Shown: positions 1 through 8,466 of the stretch, piece by piece
How positions within the stretch are numbered: the stretch's first letter is position 1
Layout: every line of letters begins with the position of its first letter
Origin: Aquibaculum sediminis
GTDB taxonomy: Bacteria; Pseudomonadota; Alphaproteobacteria; Kiloniellales; DSM-21159
Reading direction: 5' to 3'
DNA: 64,000 bases
NCBI RefSeq assembly: GCF_040712085.1
Contig: NZ_JBFCVK010000003.1
Coordinates: forward strand, 366,579-430,578
The notes under the pieces: model-generated
What the model was told of the DNA's origin: nothing
Seen by the model: the letters and a program-made list of their open reading frames with translations, nothing else
Database searches by the model: none
Position numbers and translations under genes: made by a program

Positions 1-187
1 GCGCCGCTTCTTTGCATATCCGCCCGTCCGTCCCCATGTTGATGCCCAGCCGTAACCACGCAGGGGGCCGGGAGCGCTGCAAAAGTTTCTGTGGATCGTT
101 GTCGTCGTCTGGGCCGTCTGGGCCGGTCATCTCGCCTATCGGGATTACGCCGCCTGGCTCTACTATGCCGCCGGGCGCTACGACCGG

Positions 188-1417
188 ATGATGAATCCCT
201 ACGGCGTCGATCCCGAGGCGCCGGAACCCACGCCCGAGGACCGGGCCTTCCACCGCACGCTCTTCATTGCCGACCTTCACGCCGACACCCTGAACTGGGC
301 GCGCGATCCCCTGCATCGCTCGCTCTTCGGTCATGTGGACGTGCCGCGCCTGATGGACGGCAACGTGGCGCTGCAGGTCTTCACCATCGTCACCCGCAGT
401 CCCGTCGTCCTGCCCTGGAACAACTGCGTGACCCCGCGCGCGCCCGACCGCGCCGCACTGCTGGCCCTGCTGCATGGGCGGCCGGTCTTTGACGTGCGCG
501 ACCGCGCCTATGCCCGGGTGGAACGCTTCAAGGAGGCGGCAGCCCGCTCCCTGGAGGAGGAGGGGCCGGAGCTGCGCCTGATTGAGACCGCCGCGGACCT
601 GCGCCAGCTGGTGGAGGACCGGGCTGCCGGACAGGCCGTGGTGGGCGGCATCCTGGGTGTGGAGGGCGCCCACTGGATCGCCTCCGACGCCACGCCGGAG
701 GATGTGCGCCGCGAGGTGCAGGATCTCTTCGAGGCCGGCGTGCGCCTCTTCGCGCCGGTGCATCGTTTCGACAACAGCCTGGGCGGCTCGAACGAGGGCT
801 GCGAACGTGATGGCCTTACGGCCCAGGGGCGCATTGCCTTGAGCGAGGCCGAGAGCCTGGGCATGGGGGTGGACCTGGCGCATCTCTCGCACGCCGGCAT
901 CCGCGACGCCCTCGACCTGCTGCAGCAGCCCTTCACCATCTCCCACACAGGGATCCAGTCCGAGTGCGAGCCGCCCTGTCGGGTCGCCCGCAACCTCAGC
1001 GAGGAGGAACTGGAGGCCATCGTGAACGCCGAAGGGCTGCTCGGCGTCGGCTTCTGGCCCCAGGCGGTCGGCCCCAGTGTCTGGCGCATCATCGACATCA
1101 TGGCCCATGTTGCGGAGATGGCGGAGGCGCTCGATCTCGAGCCCAGTCGCTACGCCGCCTATGGCTCCGACTACGACGGCTCGGTGACGCCGCTGGTGGA
1201 GGTGGGGCATCTGGACGTTCTCACGGCAATCATGCGCCACCGTTCCGAGCCCTTCAGCGCGGACTGGGCGCGCGATTTCGCCGGCCGCAACGCCTGCCGT
1301 TTCTTCGGCACCGTGCTGCCGGGCGGCAACAGCGAAGTGGCCGCGGAGATCTGCGACGGGGCTGTGAGCACCACGGCCCTGCGCGCCCTCGAGGCGCCGG
1401 CCGAGGCTGAGGAATAG
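188..1417 (+). CDS. Membrane dipeptidase, peptidase family M19
   Basis: Zinc dipeptidase of the renal dipeptidase family, expected to hydrolyse dipeptides. Likely metal ligands are visible: His31 and Asp33 (in ADLHADT), Glu159 (in GVEGAH), His232 (in DLAHLSH) and His252 (in ISHTG). The first ATG gives 409 aa, a normal family length. The frame stays open upstream to a stop at 53-55, and codons from 77 encode a strongly hydrophobic stretch (KFLWIVVVVWAVWAGHLAY) typical of a signal anchor. No ATG, GTG or TTG lies there, but a CTG at 77 follows a GGGAG-like sequence. The true protein may therefore start at 77 and be membrane-anchored. The family call is firm; substrate is unknown. Confidence 0.9.
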   Translation: MMNPYGVDPEAPEPTPEDRAFHRTLFIADLHADTLNWARDPLHRSLFGHVDVPRLMDGNVALQVFTIVTRSPVVLPWNNCVTPRAPDRAALLALLHGRPVFDVRDRAYARVERFKEAAARSLEEEGPELRLIETAADLRQLVEDRAAGQAVVGGILGVEGAHWIASDATPEDVRREVQDLFEAGVRLFAPVHRFDNSLGGSNEGCERDGLTAQGRIALSEAESLGMGVDLAHLSHAGIRDALDLLQQPFTISHTGIQSECEPPCRVARNLSEEELEAIVNAEGLLGVGFWPQAVGPSVWRIIDIMAHVAEMAEALDLEPSRYAAYGSDYDGSVTPLVEVGHLDVLTAIMRHRSEPFSADWARDFAGRNACRFFGTVLPGGNSEVAAEICDGAVSTTALRALEAPAEAEE

Positions 1418-1420
1418 GCT

Positions 1421-2278
1421 TTACGGATCCGCCTGCTGCTCGCGCACCGCACCAACGAGTTGCTCCGCCAAGGCATCGGCTGCGAGCGAGGTGGTGGCGG
1501 GATTGCGGTGCAGTTCGGCAATGGCCGGCTGCAGCGGCGGCAGTCCTTCCGCTTCGCCCAACACGCGGCAGCCCTCGGGGACCGAGCGGGCGGCCTTGAC
1601 CGTGATGCCGAGGCCGGCCTGGATGGCGAGATTGATGCCTGTCGGGCTCTGGCTGGTGAAGGTGACGTGCCAGCGCCGTCCGCGCCGGCCCAGTTGGCTG
1701 ACGGCCTCGGCACGATAGGGGCAGCCTTCGGCATGCACCGCCAGGGGGACCCGTGCCCGGGCTGAAAGCGCCAGGGTCTCGGCACCGACCCAGACCAGGG
1801 GTTCATTGGCCACGTGCTCGCCGCCGGAGGCCGGATCGTGTCGGATTGCCAGCACCAGGTCGAGCAGGCCGTCCAGCAAGCGCTCCACCAGCAGGTCGCT
1901 GCGGTCGCAGTAGATGGAGAGCTGGACGTCGGGGTGCGTGCGCGCGAAGGGGGCAAGCAGGTCGGCGAGGTAGGCTTGGGCCTGCTCGTCCGGCAGACCC
2001 AGGCGCAGCACCTCCATGTCTCCGCTGCGGCCGATGGCGTCGCGCGCCTCCTCCTGCAGGCGCAGCAGGCGTCGGGCATAGGGCAGCAGGGTGCCGCCGG
2101 CGTCGTTCAGTACCACCTGGCGGCTGGTGCGGTTGAACAGGGGCGCACCCAGTTGCGCCTCGAGGCGCTTGATCTGCAGGCTGACTGCCGACTGCGTGCG
2201 GTTCAGCACCCGGGCCGCGGCACTGAACCCGCCGGAATCGGCCACGGCGACGAAGGCGCGCAGAAGGTCCACGTCCAT
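1421..2278 (-). CDS. LysR-family transcriptional regulator
   Basis: LysR regulator of 285 aa. An N-terminal winged helix-turn-helix covers about residues 1-60 (LLRAFVAVADSGGFSAAA then RTQSAVSLQIKRLE), followed by a periplasmic-binding-protein-like effector domain. It converges on the dipeptidase with a gap of 3 bp and is divergent from the 2-oxoglutarate oxygenase gene. The shared 150-bp intergenic region carries a perfect LysR-type dyad at 2308-2324, so it probably controls itself and the oxygenase/M24 pair. The inducer is unknown. Confidence 0.92.
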   Translation of the reverse strand: MDVDLLRAFVAVADSGGFSAAARVLNRTQSAVSLQIKRLEAQLGAPLFNRTSRQVVLNDAGGTLLPYARRLLRLQEEARDAIGRSGDMEVLRLGLPDEQAQAYLADLLAPFARTHPDVQLSIYCDRSDLLVERLLDGLLDLVLAIRHDPASGGEHVANEPLVWVGAETLALSARARVPLAVHAEGCPYRAEAVSQLGRRGRRWHVTFTSQSPTGINLAIQAGLGITVKAARSVPEGCRVLGEAEGLPPLQPAIAELHRNPATTSLAADALAEQLVGAVREQQADP

Positions 2279-2307
2279 TGAAAGGCCCCATTTCTATGAG
2301 TGATGCT

Positions 2308-2324
2308 TATCAATGCTATTGATA
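2308..2324. promoter_or_regulatory. LTTR box between the divergent LysR and oxygenase genes
   Basis: TATCAATGCTATTGATA is a perfect 7-bp inverted repeat with a 3-bp centre. It contains ATC-N9-GAT, a form of the T-N11-A motif bound by LysR-type regulators. It lies 30 bp from the LysR start and 105 bp from the oxygenase start. An outer imperfect dyad (ATGAGTGATGC at 2296-2306 with GCTTCACTCAT at 2331-2341) brackets it and may form the second half of an extended operator. Confidence 0.7.
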
Positions 2325-2428
2325 CTAATCGCTTCACTCATTGATCCCAAGGGCCTAGGCTCATCTCCAGAACAGTGGCCCCTGCGGGGGCCGTCCTTTG
2401 CTGGAACGATTTGGGAGGTTCAACCGCC

Positions 2429-3316
2429 ATGCTCGCTGAAGACCGACAACTTGCGCCCGCCGAGGTGGACCTCGGTGGGCTGATCGACCTGGAGCGCTAT
2501 CCGCTGGACCGCCTGGACAGTCCGGAAGGCCGGGCGCTCCTCGCAAGCTGCCGGGCCAGCCTTGCCGGCGACGGCTGCGCTGTTCTGCCGGGCTTCGTGC
2601 ACCCCGAGGCGCTGCGCGCCATGGGCGAGGAAACCCGGCGCCTGGCTCCGGGCGCGCACATCAACGACACCCAGACCAATCCCTACAGCAGCGACGGTGA
2701 TTCCGACCTGCCGGCCGATCACCCGCGCAACCTCTTCATGGACCGCTCCAACGGCTTCGTGGGCGGCGATCTGATCGGGCAGGAAACGGCAATCCGCCAG
2801 CTCTACCACCACCCGGCCTTTCAGCGCTTCGTGCAGCGCGCCATGGGCGTGGAGGAACTCCACGAGTACGCTGACCCGCTGGGTGGGCTCGTGATCAACG
2901 TGCTCAAGCCGGGCTGCCAGCACCCCTGGCACTACGACACCAATGAGTTCGTGGTCTCCATGATGACCCGGGAGCCGGAAGAGGGCGGGCTGTTCCAGTA
3001 CGCCCCCAACATCCGCTCCACCGAGAGCGAGAACTACGAGGCCGTCGGCCGCGTGCTCCACGGCGACGAGGGGCCGGTGAAGACGCTGCAGCTCAAGCCC
3101 GGCGACCTGCAGATCTTCTTCGGGCGCTACTCTTTGCACCGGGTCAGCCGCGTCGGCGGCGAGAAGGACCGCCACACGGTGATCTTCGGCTTCGCCCGGG
3201 AGCCGGGCATGATCGCGCGCGCAGCGCGGACCAAGCGCATCTTCGGCCGGCTGCATCCGATCCACGAGGCGGAGACCGCCGACGGACCGGCGCGCAGCGA
3301 CAGCCTGGCCGACTGA
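2429..3316 (+). CDS. Fe(II)/2-oxoglutarate-dependent oxygenase
   Basis: Non-haem iron dioxygenase of 295 aa. The facial triad is visible as His168-x-Asp170 (in HPWHYDTNEF) and distal His237 (in YSLHRVS), with Arg248 as a candidate 2-oxoglutarate ligand. The Asp in H-x-D fits a hydroxylase rather than a halogenase. I chose the ATG at 2429 because GGGAGG lies 9 bp upstream; an earlier in-frame ATG at 2375 has no such site. It is followed by the M24 enzyme 142 bp downstream and is probably co-regulated by the divergent LysR protein. The substrate is unknown; amino-acid derivatives are plausible from the wider family. Confidence 0.82.
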   Translation: MLAEDRQLAPAEVDLGGLIDLERYPLDRLDSPEGRALLASCRASLAGDGCAVLPGFVHPEALRAMGEETRRLAPGAHINDTQTNPYSSDGDSDLPADHPRNLFMDRSNGFVGGDLIGQETAIRQLYHHPAFQRFVQRAMGVEELHEYADPLGGLVINVLKPGCQHPWHYDTNEFVVSMMTREPEEGGLFQYAPNIRSTESENYEAVGRVLHGDEGPVKTLQLKPGDLQIFFGRYSLHRVSRVGGEKDRHTVIFGFAREPGMIARAARTKRIFGRLHPIHEAETADGPARSDSLAD

Positions 3317-3338
3317 CGCGACACAAGCGACGGCCGCC

Positions 3339-3369
3339 GGCGCCGGCATCCGAAGGGGATGCTGGCGCC
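3339..3369 (+). promoter_or_regulatory. Intergenic hairpin between oxygenase and M24 genes
   Basis: A 13-bp stem with one G-T wobble (GGCGCCGGCATCC pairing with GGATGCTGGCGCC) and a 5-nt loop. No T-tract follows, so it looks more like an RNA-stability or attenuation element than a terminator. Confidence 0.4.
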
Positions 3370-3458
3370 GACGCTGTCGCGGTTTCGAGAAAGACAGATT
3401 TCAGCCCCCGCAGCCGTTCCGGCGCCTGGGGGCTCCTTGCCGTAGGAGAAAGACGAAC

Positions 3459-4712
3459 GTGACCCATCCCCGACCCGACCGCCCCTCCGTCGTGCCCAGC
3501 GGGCCGGCTTTTGCCAGCGATGCCATTCCCAGCGCCCTGGACCCGGTGCGCCTGCGTGCGGAGCGCCTTGCGCGGCTGCGCGTGATGATGGCCGAGCAGG
3601 GCTATGCGGCGGTGGTGCTCTTCGATCCTTACAACCAACGCTACGCCACCGGCTCGCGCAACATGTTCGGCTACTTCCTGCGCAACTCCACGCGCTACAT
3701 CTACGTGCCGCTCGAAGGTCCGGTGATCCTCTTCGAGTACCCCGGCAGCGCCCACATCTCCACCTGCCTGGAGACCATCGACGAGTCGCGCACTTCCAAG
3801 GTCGTCTGGTCCTCGGTCAACCAGCGCGACGGCGCGGTGGCACAGCCCTTCGCGCAGGAGATTGCCGATCTGCTCAAGCAGCAGGGCGGCGGCAAGGTCG
3901 GGCTCGACCGCTGCTCCCACATCCTGGCGCTGGCGCTCGAAGCCGAGGGCGTGACCGTGGAGGACTGCCAGCAGCACATCCTGCACGCCCGGCGCATCAA
4001 GACCGCCGATGAGGTCGCCTGTCTCGCGCTCTCCATGGCCTCCAGCGAAGCGGCTGTCGACGCCATGGCCCGGCGCATCCGGCCGGGGGTGAGCGAGACC
4101 GAGCTTTTCGCCACCATGTACGGCGAGGTGATCGCCGGCGGCGGCGAGTTCATCGAGACGCGCCTGTTGTCCTCGGGCCCGCGCACCAATCCCTGGTTCG
4201 CCGAAGCCAGCGACCGGCGCATCCGGCCGGGTGAGCTGGTGGCCATGGACACCGACACCATCGGCGTCAACGGCTACTACTCCGACTTCTCCCGCACCTT
4301 CTTCTGCGGCCCGGGCCGGCCGAGCGGCTACCAGAAGAGCCTCTATTCCATGGCCTGGGAGCAGGTGCACCACAACATGGCCCTGCTGGGTCCGGGCAAG
4401 TCCTACCGCGAGATCGCCGAAAGCGCCTGGAAGATTCCCGAGCGCTTCCTCGACCGGCGCTACCCCTCGATCATCCACGGCGTGGGCATGCACGGCGAGA
4501 CGCCGCTGGTCGCCCATTCTCTCGACTTCGACAGCTTCTCCGGCGACGGCGTGCTGGAGCCGGGCATGGTGGTCTCGGTGGAAAGCTACATCGGCGAGGT
4601 GGACGGACCCGAGGGCGTGAAGCTCGAGGAGGAGGTGCTGATCACCGAGAGCGGCATCGAACTGCTTTCGCGCTACCCCTTCGACGAACAGCTGCTCGAA
4701 AAGGTGGTCTGA
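3459..4712 (+). CDS. M24-family metalloenzyme, DddP/ectoine-hydrolase-like
   Basis: Pita-bread-fold M24 protein of 417 aa. It starts at a GTG preceded by TAGGAGAAAG. Predicted metal ligands are Asp264, Asp266, Asp276, His340 (in IHGVGMHGE), Glu375 (in VSVESYIG) and Glu390 (in KLEEEV). Their spacing is identical to the six metal ligands I recall for Ruegeria DMSP lyase DddP (295, 297, 307, 371, 406, 421). The position matching the DddP catalytic Asp377 is Gly346 here, so DMSP cleavage is doubtful. An Xaa-Pro peptidase or ectoine-hydrolase-like amidohydrolase is also possible. It lies directly downstream of the 2-oxoglutarate oxygenase. Confidence 0.8.
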   Translation: MTHPRPDRPSVVPSGPAFASDAIPSALDPVRLRAERLARLRVMMAEQGYAAVVLFDPYNQRYATGSRNMFGYFLRNSTRYIYVPLEGPVILFEYPGSAHISTCLETIDESRTSKVVWSSVNQRDGAVAQPFAQEIADLLKQQGGGKVGLDRCSHILALALEAEGVTVEDCQQHILHARRIKTADEVACLALSMASSEAAVDAMARRIRPGVSETELFATMYGEVIAGGGEFIETRLLSSGPRTNPWFAEASDRRIRPGELVAMDTDTIGVNGYYSDFSRTFFCGPGRPSGYQKSLYSMAWEQVHHNMALLGPGKSYREIAESAWKIPERFLDRRYPSIIHGVGMHGETPLVAHSLDFDSFSGDGVLEPGMVVSVESYIGEVDGPEGVKLEEEVLITESGIELLSRYPFDEQLLEKVV

Positions 4713-4740
4713 GCCGCAGTTCGGCAGCCGGCGCCCCGGG

Positions 4741-6417
4741 TCACGGCGCCGGCTGCAAGCGGCCCCGATCGAGGCGGTAGACTCGTTCCACACAGCCCTC
4801 CAGGTCCTGCGCGTGAGTTATCAGCACCAGCGTGCGCCCGCGCGCGGCCTGGGCCAGGGTGGTGAAAAAGGCCCGCTCGGCGCTGGCATCGAGCCCCTGG
4901 GTCGGCTCGTCCAGCAGCAGGATCGCCGAGGGCTTGAGCAGGGCCCGGGCCAGGGCCAGGCGTCGCCCCTGGCCGCCGGATAGATTGACGCCCGTTTCTC
5001 CGACCCAACTTTCCAAACCCTCCGGAAGCTGCGCCACGAAGTCCGCCAGACCCGCCTGATCCAGTGCCTCCCAAAGCCGGGCTTCCTCCGCCTTGGGGTC
5101 GCCCAGCAGCAAGTTCTCGCGCAGGCTGCCGGAGAAGATCGGCGTGTCCTGAGAGAGAAAGGCGATGCGCTGATGCAGCGCCGCCTGGCGCACATGGCTG
5201 ATGTCCGTGCCGGCCAGCAGCACCCGCCCGGCCTGCGGGTCCCAAAGCCGCAGCAGCAGATGGGCCAGGGTGGATTTGCCGCTGCCGCTTTCGCCGAGGA
5301 TCGCAACCCGCTCACCCTCGGTCACCGTCAAGGAGAGGTCGTGGAGCACCGGCGGTGCGTCCGGGCCGTAGGCGAAGCTGACCCGCTCGAAGGCGAGGTC
5401 ACCGCCGGGCGGTAATTCCTGCGGAGACTCACAGTCGCGCACGGCCGGTTCCGTCTCGGCCAGGCTGCGCAGGCGCCGCGCGGCGAAGCGTGTCTGGCCC
5501 AGGGACTGGCAGGCGCGGGCAAGCGGTCCGGCGGCCTCGAAGACGCCCAGCAGCAACAGGGCCGCCATTGCCAGCAGCGGCGGACTCAGCCGTTCTTCGG
5601 CCACGGCCTGGGCCGCGATGAGCAGCAGTAGCACCAGGGCCAGGCCGGTGGTGAAAAGGATCAATGCCCCGCCCAGGCCGCCGAGGCTCGCTTGGCGCCT
5701 TTGCGCGGCGGAGAGGCGCGTGCTTGCCGACTCCAGGGCGCTGGCAGCCGCATCGCTTGCGCCATGGGCCAGTAGCTCCGGCGCGCCCTGCAGGCCATCG
5801 AGTGCCGCCCCGCGCAATTCAGCCGCCGCGCGCGCCTGGGCCTTGCCCGGACGGCGTGCCAGGCGCGCGATCAGCAGGGGCACGGCCACGCCGGCGATCC
5901 CCATGGCCGCGAGCAGCACCAGCGCCAGGCGCGGGTCGTAGAGCGCGAGAAAGCCCGCGGCGAGCAGGGTGAGCAGCAGCGCTGCCGCCGCCGGCGCGAC
6001 GGCGCGCAGATAGAGGTTGTCCAGCGCCTCGATGTCGGAGGTGACCCGGGCCACGACCTCGCCGCTGCGCAGGCCGCCGAGGCGGGCAGGGGCCAGGGGG
6101 ATGGCCTTGCGGAAGAACCAGACTCGGAGATCGGCCAGGACGCGCAGCGTGGCTTCGTGAGTGACCAGCCGCTCGCCATAGCGCGAGAGGATCCGACTGA
6201 TGGCAAAGAAGCGCACGCCGGCCGAGGGGACGAAGAAGTTGAAGACGGCGCCCGCCCCGGCCAACCCGGCGAGGGCGGCTGCGGAAATGAACCAGCCCGA
6301 GAGCGTCAGCAGGGCGGTCCCGGCCAAGAGTGTCGAGAAGGTGAGCAGGGCGCCGGCAAGCATCCAGCCCAATCGCCGCCGGGCTGCCAGGCGCAGGAAG
6401 AACAGGAGATCTTTCAT
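4741..6417 (-). CDS. cydC: CydC, heterodimeric thiol ABC exporter subunit
   Basis: ABC half-transporter of 558 aa. Six membrane segments occupy about the first 300 residues. The nucleotide-binding domain has Walker A GESGSGKST, signature LSGGQGRR and Walker B ILLLDEPT. With CydD it exports cysteine or glutathione to the periplasm, which is needed for cytochrome bd assembly. The start ATG overlaps the cydD stop by 4 bp (ATGA), so the two are translationally coupled. It converges on the M24 gene. Confidence 0.93.
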   Translation of the reverse strand: MKDLLFFLRLAARRRLGWMLAGALLTFSTLLAGTALLTLSGWFISAAALAGLAGAGAVFNFFVPSAGVRFFAISRILSRYGERLVTHEATLRVLADLRVWFFRKAIPLAPARLGGLRSGEVVARVTSDIEALDNLYLRAVAPAAAALLLTLLAAGFLALYDPRLALVLLAAMGIAGVAVPLLIARLARRPGKAQARAAAELRGAALDGLQGAPELLAHGASDAAASALESASTRLSAAQRRQASLGGLGGALILFTTGLALVLLLLIAAQAVAEERLSPPLLAMAALLLLGVFEAAGPLARACQSLGQTRFAARRLRSLAETEPAVRDCESPQELPPGGDLAFERVSFAYGPDAPPVLHDLSLTVTEGERVAILGESGSGKSTLAHLLLRLWDPQAGRVLLAGTDISHVRQAALHQRIAFLSQDTPIFSGSLRENLLLGDPKAEEARLWEALDQAGLADFVAQLPEGLESWVGETGVNLSGGQGRRLALARALLKPSAILLLDEPTQGLDASAERAFFTTLAQAARGRTLVLITHAQDLEGCVERVYRLDRGRLQPAP

Positions 6418-8210
6418 CGCTGCTCCTCCGCGACGATGCGGCCCTCGGCCAGATGCAGCACGCGTGAGGCCATGGCGATCACGGCCGGGCTGTGCGTGGC
6501 GATGACCATGGTGCGCCCGCGCGCATGAGCGGCCAGCCGCGCGAGCAGCGCTGCCTCGGTGGCGCGGTCGAGGTGTGCGGTCGGTTCATCGAGCAGCAAT
6601 AGGGGAGCCTGGCGCAGGAAGACACGCGCCAGGGCGAGGCGCTGTGCCTGGCCACCGGAAAGGCCGAAGCCGCGCTCGCCCAGCGGTGTGTCCATCCCGT
6701 GGGGCAGCTCGGCGGCGAAGTCCAGCACGCCGGCCGCCCGGGCCGCGGCCTCCACCTGCGCGTCACTGGCATCGGGGTCGAAGAGCCGGAGGTTCTCGGC
6801 CAGCGAGCCATGAAAGAGGTGCGGCCGCTGGCTCATGTAGGCGAGACGGGCGCGGAGGCTCGCCGGGTCGAGCTCTGCGAGCGGGACGCCGTTCCAGAGC
6901 ACGCTGCCTTGCTGCGGCTGGCGCAGGCCCAGGATCACCTCCAGCGCGGTGGTCTTGCCGGAGCCGCTGGGGCCGGCCAGGGCGAGGATCTCTCCGGGTG
7001 CGACGTTGAAGCTCACCGCGTCGAGGGCAATCCGCTCGCCTGCGCCGAGGCGCAGGGTGACGTCGTCGAGGCTCAGGCCGATGGCGTCCGGTTGCGGCAG
7101 CGGTCGGCCTGGTTGGGCTGCTGCCAGGGGAGCTTCCGGGTGTTTTGCCGGGGCTTGCGGCAGGTCGCTGTCGAGCAGCGTGCGCAGTTCCTCCGCCGCG
7201 GCCAGGGCCGAGGCACGGTCATGGTAGTGGGTGGCCAAGTTGCGCAGCGGCAGATAGACGTCCGGGGCCAACAGCAGGCAGAAGAGGCCGACCTCCAAGC
7301 TGAGCGGTGTCGAGCGGAGATTGAGCAGCCCGAGGTAGCTGAGGCCGAGATAAAGTGCCACGCCGGCGACAGCCAGGGCCGCGAAGAACTCGAGCACCGC
7401 TGAGGACAGGAAGGCGATGCGGAGCACGGCCAGGGTGCGGCTGCGCACGCCATCGGTGACTCGGCGCACCTCCTCCAGTTCGGCCTCCGCCCGGCCGTAG
7501 AGCTTGAGCGTGGCGAGGCCGCGCAGGCGTTCGACAAAGTGGCCGCCCATGCGGGTGAGCGCCTGGAGCTGCCGCCGGCTGGCGGCCGCGGCGCCCATGC
7601 CCACCAGCGCCATGAAGAGCGGGATCAGCGGCAGCGTGGCCAGCAGCAGCAGGGCGACGATGGGCTCGCGCGGCAGGATGGCCACCACCATCGCTGCCGG
7701 GAGGAAGACCGCCAGGGCCAGGGCCGGCATGTAGCGGGCAAAGTAGCCGTCGAAGGCCTCGATCTGTTCGATCAGCGCGCTGGCGAGCGCACCGCTGCGG
7801 TGTTCGCGCAGCCAGCCGGGGCCGCGCTGCAGCATGGCCTCGAAGACCGCACGACGCAGGCGCTGCTTGACGAGGGTGGCGGCGCGGGCGCCGGCGCGCT
7901 CGCCGGCCCAGTGCAGCAGGGCGCGCAAGCCGATCACCGGCAGGAGGGCGGCGAGCAGGGGCCAGAGCGCCTCGGGACCGCGCTGCATCACCACGACCAG
8001 ATGGATCGCCGCTGCGAGCAAGAAGGCCTGGGCGATCAACAGCAGTCCGCCCAGAGCCCCGCAGGCCACGGCGGCGGCAAGGGCGCCGCGCGCCGGCCGT
8101 GCCCAGCCACGCAGCCAGGCACCGTTGCGCCGGCCGAGGTCCGGATCGCTGAGTTCCGTGGGGGAAAGCCGGCGGCCCTCGAGGCTTTCCGGCGGCGGCA
8201 GGTCGCTCAT
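6414..8210 (-). CDS. cydD: CydD, heterodimeric thiol ABC exporter subunit
   Basis: Partner of CydC, about 598 aa. An N-terminal six-helix membrane domain is followed by an ATPase domain with Walker A GPSGSGKTT, signature LSGGQAQR and Walker B LLLLDEPT. I chose the ATG at 8210; an in-frame TTG at 8225 is the alternative, and neither has a strong ribosome-binding site. It is divergent from cydABX with an FNR-type box between them, consistent with coordinate induction of the oxidase and its assembly exporter under low oxygen. Confidence 0.93.
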   Translation of the reverse strand: MSDLPPPESLEGRRLSPTELSDPDLGRRNGAWLRGWARPARGALAAAVACGALGGLLLIAQAFLLAAAIHLVVVMQRGPEALWPLLAALLPVIGLRALLHWAGERAGARAATLVKQRLRRAVFEAMLQRGPGWLREHRSGALASALIEQIEAFDGYFARYMPALALAVFLPAAMVVAILPREPIVALLLLATLPLIPLFMALVGMGAAAASRRQLQALTRMGGHFVERLRGLATLKLYGRAEAELEEVRRVTDGVRSRTLAVLRIAFLSSAVLEFFAALAVAGVALYLGLSYLGLLNLRSTPLSLEVGLFCLLLAPDVYLPLRNLATHYHDRASALAAAEELRTLLDSDLPQAPAKHPEAPLAAAQPGRPLPQPDAIGLSLDDVTLRLGAGERIALDAVSFNVAPGEILALAGPSGSGKTTALEVILGLRQPQQGSVLWNGVPLAELDPASLRARLAYMSQRPHLFHGSLAENLRLFDPDASDAQVEAAARAAGVLDFAAELPHGMDTPLGERGFGLSGGQAQRLALARVFLRQAPLLLLDEPTAHLDRATEAALLARLAAHARGRTMVIATHSPAVIAMASRVLHLAEGRIVAEEQR

Positions 8211-8379
8211 GTCATCCCGACTCAAGAGTGTGCCCGGCTGCCCGGCAGAGGATCAGCCCGGGCTGCGGCTTGCAAGGACTCCTTGCTGCGCGGTAGTGCG
8301 AGAGGGCTTTGTTCCGCCTATCGTTATGGTAGGCTACGCAGAGGTGGCAACGATCTGCGGCAAAGCGCCTCGCTGAAAC

Positions 8380-8393
8380 TTGACGTATGTCAA
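8380..8393. promoter_or_regulatory. FNR/Anr/FixK-type box upstream of cydABX
   Basis: TTGACGTATGTCAA is a perfect match to the FNR-family consensus TTGAY-N4-RTCAA. It lies 74 bp upstream of the cydA start and 170 bp from the cydD start, suggesting oxygen-responsive control of one or both operons. Confidence 0.72.
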
Positions 8394-8466
8394 GTAGACT
8401 GCCGCCGGGGAGCGTTACCTCTCTCGAGCTCGCGTCCCCGCGGGTGTGCGAAAGGACGAATCCGCC

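Noticed and set aside
3459..4712. Calling the M24 enzyme a DMSP lyase (dddP)
   Set aside because: The residue matching the catalytic Asp of DddP is Gly, so I kept to the family level despite the matching metal ligands.
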